This document shows positions 1-4,830 of a stretch of DNA of 6,845 bases, piece by piece (positions within the stretch are counted from its first letter, which is position 1; the number at the start of each line of letters is the position of its first letter). Made by a program: the position numbers and the translations under genes. Under the pieces are notes generated by a model. The model was not told the DNA's origin and searched no databases. It saw nothing but the letters and a program-made list of their open reading frames with translations. Source of the DNA: Campylobacterota bacterium (GTDB taxonomy: Bacteria; Campylobacterota; Campylobacteria; Campylobacterales; JALSKU01); the NCBI GenBank assembly GCA_013153915.1, contig JAADDL010000136.1, positions 1 to 6,845 on the forward strand, given 5' to 3'.

Positions 1-338
1 CACTCTTCGGTTAGCATCGATTTACTCTTTACGACCTTTTTGGCTCCGTTTTTTTTCAAAATATCGTAAACTATCCTATTGTGTTCGAGCGCATCTTTCG
101 CCCAGTGTACCTCTATGCCGTTTTTTAAGGCTTTATCTTCAAATTCGACAAGATATTTATCAAGATTAGAGAGTGTGTGAGCTTTTATATTGTCTGCGAT
201 TTCTCTTAACTTTTCCCACTCTTTTACGCTTTTAGAGGCCATATCTCTCTTAACTCTTACAAACCATAGAGCTTCATCTTGCCATGCAGAAAACTCTTTA
301 TCTTTTAAAAACTCTTTTGCTTTTTCTCTATGATGCAT
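1..338 (-). CDS. lutB: LutB, lactate utilisation iron-sulfur protein (N-terminal part, cut by the window edge)
   Basis: Only the first 112 complete codons are in the window; the frame stays open to base 1. The protein begins MHHREKAKEFLKDKEF and contains VHWAKDALEHNRIVYDILKK (about residues 77-96), followed by KKVVKSKSMLTEE. This is the start of the LUD domain characteristic of LutB/YkgF proteins. LutB is the subunit of the LutABC L-lactate oxidising complex that carries the LUD domain and, further on, ferredoxin-type Fe-S motifs that lie outside the window. It is thought to act at the cytoplasmic face of the membrane and feed electrons to the respiratory chain. The ATG at 338-336 lies inside the end of lutA, so the two overlap by 11 bases, and a GGAA (348-345) sits 6 bases upstream as a modest ribosome site. 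Family assignment is firm; lactate as substrate is inferred from the family and from adjacent lutA. Confidence 0.9.
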   Translation of the reverse strand, partial: MHHREKAKEFLKDKEFSAWQDEALWFVRVKRDMASKSVKEWEKLREIADNIKAHTLSNLDKYLVEFEDKALKNGIEVHWAKDALEHNRIVYDILKKNGAKKVVKSKSMLTEE

Positions 339-1083
339 CTACCGTTCCGGCTAAAACTTCGGCGATATGAGCTATCTTTATATCATACCCTTCACTCTTT
401 ATGATGCCTTCTAAGTGCATCAAACAAGAACTATCATATCCCACTATATACTCTGCACCCGCTTCAAGGTGGTCTTTTATCCTATCTTTTCCCATTCTTA
501 TAGATATTTCAGGCTCATTTATACTAAAAGTTCCTCCAAATCCACAGCACTCATCGGCTCTTTTTAGCTTAACTATCTCTATATCTTTAACGAGTTTCAA
601 AAGTGAAAGAGGTTTTGAGTAGTAGGGTAGATTGAGTTCGCTTGAGACTCCTAAGTTTAACTCTCTTAAACCGTGACAACTTTGATGAAAACCTACCTTA
701 TGAGGAAAACTCACATCAAGCTCTTTGACCTTAACGACATCCGTTAAAAATTCGCTTATTTCATATATATTTTTTTGGATATGTCTATATTCGTCAGTCG
801 GCTTGATATACTCTTCATAGTGATTTTTTACCATCGATACGCAACTTGCACTCGGAGCCACTATATAATCAAACTCCTTAAAGATTTCAACAAACCTCAA
901 AGCCAACTTTTTAGTATCGTTCTCACATCCCGTATTTGCAGAAGGCTGACCGCAACAAGTCTGTTCAAAAGGGTATTTTACATCAAAATCGAACTTTTTA
1001 AGTAGCCTCAGCGTCGCCAAGGCTACATTGGGATAGAACTTATCGATATAACAAGGTATAAAAAGTCCTATCCTTTTTGTCAT
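328..1083 (-). CDS. lutA: LutA, (Fe-S)-binding CCG-domain subunit of L-lactate oxidation
   Basis: A 251-residue protein, full length for LutA/YkgE. It has two cysteine-rich CCG domains of the heterodisulfide-reductase type. The first has FIPCYID (C11), TCCGQP (C43, C44), C53 and SASC (C81). The second has FHQSCHG (C136), ECCGFGGTFS (C179, C180) and DSSC (C220). These cysteines ligate Fe-S clusters in the family. With LutB and LutC it oxidises L-lactate to pyruvate and delivers electrons to the respiratory chain. No signal peptide or membrane helix is seen, so it should be cytoplasmic or peripheral to the membrane. The ATG at 1083 overlaps the dctM stop by 4 bases (ATGA), with GGA about 8 bases upstream, and its own end overlaps lutB. 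Both overlaps suggest translational coupling with the transporter and the rest of the enzyme. A generic glycolate-oxidase-type Fe-S subunit is less likely because of its size and the LutB neighbour. Confidence 0.92.
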   Translation of the reverse strand: MTKRIGLFIPCYIDKFYPNVALATLRLLKKFDFDVKYPFEQTCCGQPSANTGCENDTKKLALRFVEIFKEFDYIVAPSASCVSMVKNHYEEYIKPTDEYRHIQKNIYEISEFLTDVVKVKELDVSFPHKVGFHQSCHGLRELNLGVSSELNLPYYSKPLSLLKLVKDIEIVKLKRADECCGFGGTFSINEPEISIRMGKDRIKDHLEAGAEYIVGYDSSCLMHLEGIIKSEGYDIKIAHIAEVLAGTVDAS

Positions 1084-2423
1084 GAATGCATTCCGAAAAT
1101 TTGCGGATAAACTATAACTATAGCTAGTACTGCCATCTGAATAATGATAAACGGTATAATACCTCTATAGATATCCATTGTCTTCACCGAAGGCGGCGCC
1201 ACTCCTTTTAAGTAAAAGAGGCTAAAGCCAAACGGCGGAGTCAAGAAAGAGCTTTGCAAGTTCATAGCTATCAAGATAGCATACCACATTGGGTTGATGC
1301 CGATAGTATCGGCAATAGGCACCAAGATAGGTACGATGATATACGATATCTCTATAAAGTCGATAAAAAAACCGAGTATAAAGATGATTATCATAGAGAG
1401 AATGACAAATCCCCATTTTTGACCGGGTAGATGAGTCATAAAATTCTCTATCAGCATATCTCCGCCGGTATAGGTAAAGACCATAGAAAACGCCGTAGCG
1501 CCTATCAATATACCAAAAACCATCGCGGTAGTCTTGGCACTCTCCAGTGCCGCTTCTTCAAGTATCTTCCAAGAAAACTTTTTATACATAAGAGCAAGCA
1601 AAATAGCTCCTATACTACCTACTGCTGATGACTCTGTCGGTGTAGCGATACCTGCGAAAATAGAGCCAAGTACCACTATAATAAGTGTAAGAGGAGGAAG
1701 TATAGCTTTTAATGCCCCTAAAATTTGCTGAAATTTACTTCCTGCATTTCCGTCTATTTTAATAGGAGGTGCAACATCTTTTTTTATGAATGATATAACT
1801 AAAATATAGATGATATAAGCCCCGACAAGCACCAATCCCGGACCGAAAGCTTGTCTAAAAAGATCACCCACCGGAATCTGAAAAACATCTCCCAATATGA
1901 TAAGCACTATCGAAGGAGGAATAATTTGCCCTAAAGTTCCAGCCGCACATATTGTACCGCAAGCAAGAGGTTTTGAGTAGTTGTATTTAAGCATAACAGG
2001 CAAAGATATAACACCCATAGCTATAACACTAGCCCCAACAACTCCCGTAGAAGCCGCTAGCAGTGCCCCGACCAAAACGGTACTTATAGCAACACCGCCT
2101 CTAATCTCTCCAAATAAAAAGCCCATAGACTCCAAGAGCCTCTCGGCGAGTTTACTTTTTTGTAAAACGATACCCATAAAGATAAATAGAGGAATAGCCA
2201 TCAAAATGGTATTTGTCATAATAGCCCAAATACGATGAGGCATCATCGCAAACATATTTACACCCTCATCCCAAGCCTCCATAAATGTTCCGCCATCGGG
2301 TATGATGGTCAAAAATCCCGCTGCCATACCGAAAAATACCGAAACCGCTCCAAAAGTAAAGGCTACCGGAAAACCAAGAAGCAACATAAATAAAGCCGTA
2401 AAAAACATTGTAATACCAATCAT
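1080..2423 (-). CDS. dctM: TRAP transporter large permease subunit (DctM family)
   Basis: A 447-residue, almost wholly hydrophobic protein of normal DctM length, with about eleven to twelve membrane-spanning stretches. It begins MIGITMFFTALFMLLLGFPV and has the family pattern AIPLFIFMGIVLQKSKLAERLLE (near residue 76), a glycine-rich STGVVGASVIAMG loop (125-137) and GTLGQIIPPSIVLIILGD (162-179). A second half-repeat ends with FLTPPFGFSLFYLKGVAPP. DctM is the transport channel of the TRAP complex and, with DctQ, couples uptake of the DctP-bound solute to an inward ion gradient, usually Na+. The gene overlaps dctQ upstream and lutA downstream by 4 bases each (ATGA). A strong AAGGAGG ribosome site lies 6 bases before the ATG, inside the end of dctQ. 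The overlap with lutA ties the transporter directly to the Lut enzymes, so lactate or a related 2-hydroxy or 2-oxo acid is the likely cargo. Confidence 0.95.
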   Translation of the reverse strand: MIGITMFFTALFMLLLGFPVAFTFGAVSVFFGMAAGFLTIIPDGGTFMEAWDEGVNMFAMMPHRIWAIMTNTILMAIPLFIFMGIVLQKSKLAERLLESMGFLFGEIRGGVAISTVLVGALLAASTGVVGASVIAMGVISLPVMLKYNYSKPLACGTICAAGTLGQIIPPSIVLIILGDVFQIPVGDLFRQAFGPGLVLVGAYIIYILVISFIKKDVAPPIKIDGNAGSKFQQILGALKAILPPLTLIIVVLGSIFAGIATPTESSAVGSIGAILLALMYKKFSWKILEEAALESAKTTAMVFGILIGATAFSMVFTYTGGDMLIENFMTHLPGQKWGFVILSMIIIFILGFFIDFIEISYIIVPILVPIADTIGINPMWYAILIAMNLQSSFLTPPFGFSLFYLKGVAPPSVKTMDIYRGIIPFIIIQMAVLAIVIVYPQIFGMHS

Positions 2424-2986
2424 TCTATGCCTCCTTCTTTGATAGCCTCTTTTATCTCATCCTCTTTTGTTTTAACTCTGCTAACGCCTCTATATACATT
2501 TATATTTTTTATGATAAATCCGATACTTGCAAATATCAAAAGTATAAAAGATAGAGGTATAAAAGCTTTCAGTATCCATCTATGGGTCAATCCGCCGGGG
2601 TCACCGCTTATCTCATGCATTTGATACGACTCCACCACAAAATCGATAGAACCGTACGCTATCAATAAAGATAAAGGCCAAAGAAACAAAACAACTCCGA
2701 CTATATTTATGATAGCTTGGGTTTTCGGTGACCATTTATCGTATAGCACATCGACTCTAACATGGCCGTCCTCTTTTAGAGTATATGAGACGCCAAGTAG
2801 TATGATTACCGAAAAAATATGCCACTCAAGCTCTTGCATTGCGATAGAGCCCTCTCTAAAAATATATCTCATAATGACATCATAAAAAACATTGAGCATC
2901 ATTAAAAGCATCAAATATGCACAAAGTTTGCCTATTTTATCGATAATCTTATCAAAAATTATCTCCGCTTTGATTAATTTATCCAT
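2420..2986 (-). CDS. dctQ: TRAP transporter small permease subunit (DctQ family)
   Basis: A small membrane protein with four hydrophobic helices, as expected for DctQ. With numbering from an upstream ATG at 2992 they lie near residues 22-44, 56-72, 92-118 and 139-162. The family signature MQELEWHIF is at 52-60, and a HEISGDPGGLTHRWILK segment leads into helix 4. DctQ forms the membrane complex with DctM and helps dock DctP. There are two candidate starts, ATG at 2992 and ATG at 2986. The only ribosome site, AGGA (2996-2993), abuts the first ATG with no spacer but lies 6 bases before the second, so I chose 2986 (MDKLIKAEIIF, 188 residues). The alternative adds only Met-Asn. The end overlaps dctM by 4 bases. 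The 56 bases upstream contain the stem-loop that separates it from dctP. Confidence 0.92.
   Translation of the reverse strand: MDKLIKAEIIFDKIIDKIGKLCAYLMLLMMLNVFYDVIMRYIFREGSIAMQELEWHIFSVIILLGVSYTLKEDGHVRVDVLYDKWSPKTQAIINIVGVVLFLWPLSLLIAYGSIDFVVESYQMHEISGDPGGLTHRWILKAFIPLSFILLIFASIGFIIKNINVYRGVSRVKTKEDEIKEAIKEGGIE
2430..2436 (-). promoter_or_regulatory. Ribosome binding site of dctM
   Basis: On the minus strand this reads AAGGAGG, close to a perfect Shine-Dalgarno sequence, 6 bases before the dctM ATG at 2423 and inside the last codons of dctQ. It confirms the dctM start and suggests efficient independent or coupled initiation on the large permease. Confidence 0.8.
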
Positions 2987-2992
2987 GTTCAT

Positions 2993-2996
2993 TCCT
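2993..2996 (-). promoter_or_regulatory. Ribosome binding site that decides the dctQ start
   Basis: The minus strand reads AGGA followed directly by ATGAACATG. The distance is 0 bases to the first ATG and 6 bases to the second, which favours initiation at 2986. The site is short and weaker than those of dctP and dctM, so DctQ may be translated less than its neighbours. Confidence 0.6.
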
Positions 2997-3010
2997 ATAT
3001 TTGTAGTCTA

Positions 3011-3035
3011 ACCTCTCCCCAAAAAGGGGAGAGGT
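3011..3035 (-). promoter_or_regulatory. Intercistronic stem-loop between dctP and dctQ
   Basis: A perfect inverted repeat: ACCTCTCCCC, a TTTTT loop, then GGGGAGAGGT on the minus strand. It gives a 10-bp stem with seven G:C pairs, 7 bases after the dctP stop. The bases after the stem (TTAGACTACA) contain no U-run, so it is not a standard intrinsic terminator. In TRAP and ABC operons such structures often protect the 3' end of the binding-protein message after processing, so that more binding protein than permease is made. That role is inferred here. It could instead be one copy of a dispersed palindromic repeat; only one copy is visible in this window. Confidence 0.75.
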
Positions 3036-3042
3036 ATTAATA

Positions 3043-4134
3043 TTACTCTTGATTATACATATTTGCTTTTAGGTACAAGAAGTCTGACATCTTAGTCCAC
3101 TCTCTAACCATTTTTAAATACTCTCTTTGATCTTGTAGAATCTCTTTAAACAAAGGATCTTTTGAAGCGTATTTAGCTAAAACTTCATCATTAGCTTTTT
3201 TCATAGCTTTTAAAACCTCTTTAGGGAATGTTTTAACTTGGATTTGAGGATATTTTTCTTTCATCTTTTTCCAAGCTCTAGCACTCATATCATAATTTTG
3301 AACATACATATCAAATGCATTTGCTTTCATAGCGTCTTTCAAGATAGCCTTTAGATGATCTGGAAGCTTATCCCACTTTCTTTTATTGACAAAATATGTC
3401 AAAGAGGTTGCAGGCTCATGCCATCCAGTGTAGTAATACTTAGCTATCTCATGAAATCCCATTCTTATATCCATTCCCGGTCCAACCCACTCTAGAGCAT
3501 CTATATTTCCTCTCTCAAGTGAAGTATAAAGTTCACCCGGAGCGATATTTGTAACGGTTACGCCAAGCTTTGCCATAACCTCTCCGGCGAGTCCCGGAAT
3601 CCTCATCTTTAGACCTTTTAAATCTGCCAAAGAGTTGATAGGCTTTCTAAACCATCCACCCATTTGGTTTCCGGTTGCACCGCCTGGGAAAGCCATAATG
3701 TTGTATTTGTTATAGACTTTTTCCATATACTTCATACCGTTTCCGTAGTAAAACCATGCCCACTGCTCGGGAGCTATCATGCCAAACGGCATAGTTGTAA
3801 AGAACATAGTGTTCGGATCTTTACCTTTATAGTAGTATGAAGCGGTATGTCCCATCTCATACTGTCCTGCTCTTACCATATCGAAGATGCCGAACGGGGA
3901 TTTGTGTTTATTTTTTGAGTCAACTCTGATGATAAGTTGACCGTTACTCATCTTTTTAACATCATCGGCAAATTTATATACCGTGCTGCTAAAAGGAGGT
4001 AGATTTGTTGGCCAAGTCATAGCGAGTTTCCAGTGATAAACTCTCGCATTTTCGGCACTTGCCGTACTAGCACTAAAACTAACCGCCAAAGCTGCTATAG
4101 CTACGGTTGTTAGAGATTTTGTGATAAACTTCAT
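3043..4134 (-). CDS. dctP: TRAP transporter periplasmic substrate-binding protein (DctP family, TakP/lactate-binding type)
   Basis: A 363-residue secreted protein. It has a clear Sec signal (MKFITKSLTTVAIAALAVSF) with probable cleavage after ASA at residue 27; there is no lipobox. The mature domain begins with WKLAMTWPTNLPPF and has the DctP hallmarks QMGGWFRKPI (157-166), LKGLKMRIPG (172-181, with R178 as the conserved carboxylate-binding arginine), GELYTSLERGNIDALEWVGP (200-219) and GWHEPATSLTYFVN (237-250). From memory, the TakP (2-oxo acid) and Thermus TTHA0766 (calcium lactate) branch uses a Gln, a Glu-Trp pair and a further Glu around a metal-bridged substrate. Q157, E215-W216 and E240 sit where these would be expected, which fits a lactate or pyruvate ligand. 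It lies between the regulator gene and the permease genes, and is followed by a stem-loop that may raise its level. Family assignment is firm; the ligand is inferred. Confidence 0.93.
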   Translation of the reverse strand: MKFITKSLTTVAIAALAVSFSASTASAENARVYHWKLAMTWPTNLPPFSSTVYKFADDVKKMSNGQLIIRVDSKNKHKSPFGIFDMVRAGQYEMGHTASYYYKGKDPNTMFFTTMPFGMIAPEQWAWFYYGNGMKYMEKVYNKYNIMAFPGGATGNQMGGWFRKPINSLADLKGLKMRIPGLAGEVMAKLGVTVTNIAPGELYTSLERGNIDALEWVGPGMDIRMGFHEIAKYYYTGWHEPATSLTYFVNKRKWDKLPDHLKAILKDAMKANAFDMYVQNYDMSARAWKKMKEKYPQIQVKTFPKEVLKAMKKANDEVLAKYASKDPLFKEILQDQREYLKMVREWTKMSDFLYLKANMYNQE

Positions 4135-4139
4135 ATTTT

Positions 4140-4145
4140 CTCCTT
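4140..4145 (-). promoter_or_regulatory. Ribosome binding site of dctP
   Basis: The minus strand reads AAGGAG, 5 bases before the dctP ATG at 4134, in the 27-base gap after the response regulator stop. It is a strong site, consistent with the high expression expected for a periplasmic binding protein. Confidence 0.8.
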
Positions 4146-4155
4146 CTTTAAAAAT

Positions 4156-4165
4156 ATAAGCTTAT
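4156..4165. repeat. Short perfect palindrome at the regulator stop, upstream of dctP
   Basis: ATAAGCTTAT is a 10-base perfect palindrome spanning the response regulator stop codon, 21 bases before the dctP start. Two further base pairs match beyond one mismatch on each side. It could be an operator half or chance in AT-rich DNA. It has no loop and a weak stem, so it is not a convincing terminator. Confidence 0.3.
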
Positions 4166-4830
4166 TTTAACAAATCTTCATGACAACCGTATGACAAAAA
4201 TCTATATCCTTTATTAATTTCAGTTTTTATGCAACCTTCCGGTAATTTTTTTCTCAATCTTTTTACAAGAGTCCTAATAGAATCAACCGTAGTCAAACTA
4301 CCCTCCCACACGAAACTTTGTATCCTTTCGTAAGTTACCAATTTATCGGCGTAATTTATAAAAAGCTCTAACAGTAACTCCTCTTTTTTGGATAACTCAA
4401 CTATCTTGCCGTCAGCATAAAGAGTGTTTTCTTTAGTATCAAAAAGATAATTTTCACCTATTTTTACTATATTTTTTTCAACATTGCAAAGCTTTTTTAT
4501 CTTTATTATAAGTTCATCAATATAAAAAGGTTTTTTAAGATAATCATCACATCCCAAAGCGTAGGCATCTTTAATAATCTCAAGCTCGACGGTCGAACTT
4601 ATGATAATGATAGGAACATTTGGAAAATACTCTCTTATATTTTTCAATATTTCCACCCCGTTTAAACTAGGAACATTTATATCAAGAACAAAACAGCTAT
4701 ATCCTCCGCCTATGGCGTCATTTGCTTTTTCTCCGTCTACAAAGGTATCTACCTCGTAACCTTCAAGTTTCAATCTTCTTTCAATAGTGGAATTTAGCCT
4801 TTTATTATCTTCAAGTAACAGTATTTTCAC
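4162..4830 (-). CDS. OmpR/PhoB-family response regulator
   Basis: A 222-residue two-domain regulator of normal length. The receiver domain covers about residues 1-115, with the acidic pair E7-D8, phospho-acceptor D50 (CFVLDINVPS), switch S78/S79 and T80 region (IIIISST), and conserved K100 (YLKKPF). The C-terminal winged-helix domain covers about 122-214, with ELSKKEELLLELFI (145-158), the recognition helix near VDSIRTLVKRLRKKL (182-196) and the final wing KGYRFLS. All residues needed for phosphorylation are present. The start is GTG, supported by AAGGA 5 bases upstream, and lies within the end of the kinase gene (20-base overlap), so the two are a cognate pair. It should act as a DNA-binding activator or repressor of the adjacent transport and lut genes and probably of its own operon; the target is inferred from position. 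I do not assign a gene symbol. Confidence 0.93.
   Translation of the reverse strand: MKILLLEDNKRLNSTIERRLKLEGYEVDTFVDGEKANDAIGGGYSCFVLDINVPSLNGVEILKNIREYFPNVPIIIISSTVELEIIKDAYALGCDDYLKKPFYIDELIIKIKKLCNVEKNIVKIGENYLFDTKENTLYADGKIVELSKKEELLLELFINYADKLVTYERIQSFVWEGSLTTVDSIRTLVKRLRKKLPEGCIKTEINKGYRFLSYGCHEDLLK

Noticed and set aside
401..622. Plus-strand open frame opposite lutA
   Set aside because: It is antisense to conserved CCG-domain coding sequence and its translation is low-complexity with no family resemblance. The other short plus-strand frames opposite lutA and dctM fail for the same reasons.
1222..1416. 64-codon minus-strand frame within dctM
   Set aside because: It is in a different frame from the well-supported permease, with no ribosome site or recognisable motif.
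3011..3035. Intrinsic terminator ending the dctP transcript
   Set aside because: The stem is strong, but no U-run follows it on the minus strand and the downstream genes encode the partner permeases of dctP. On the plus strand it is also not followed by a T-run.
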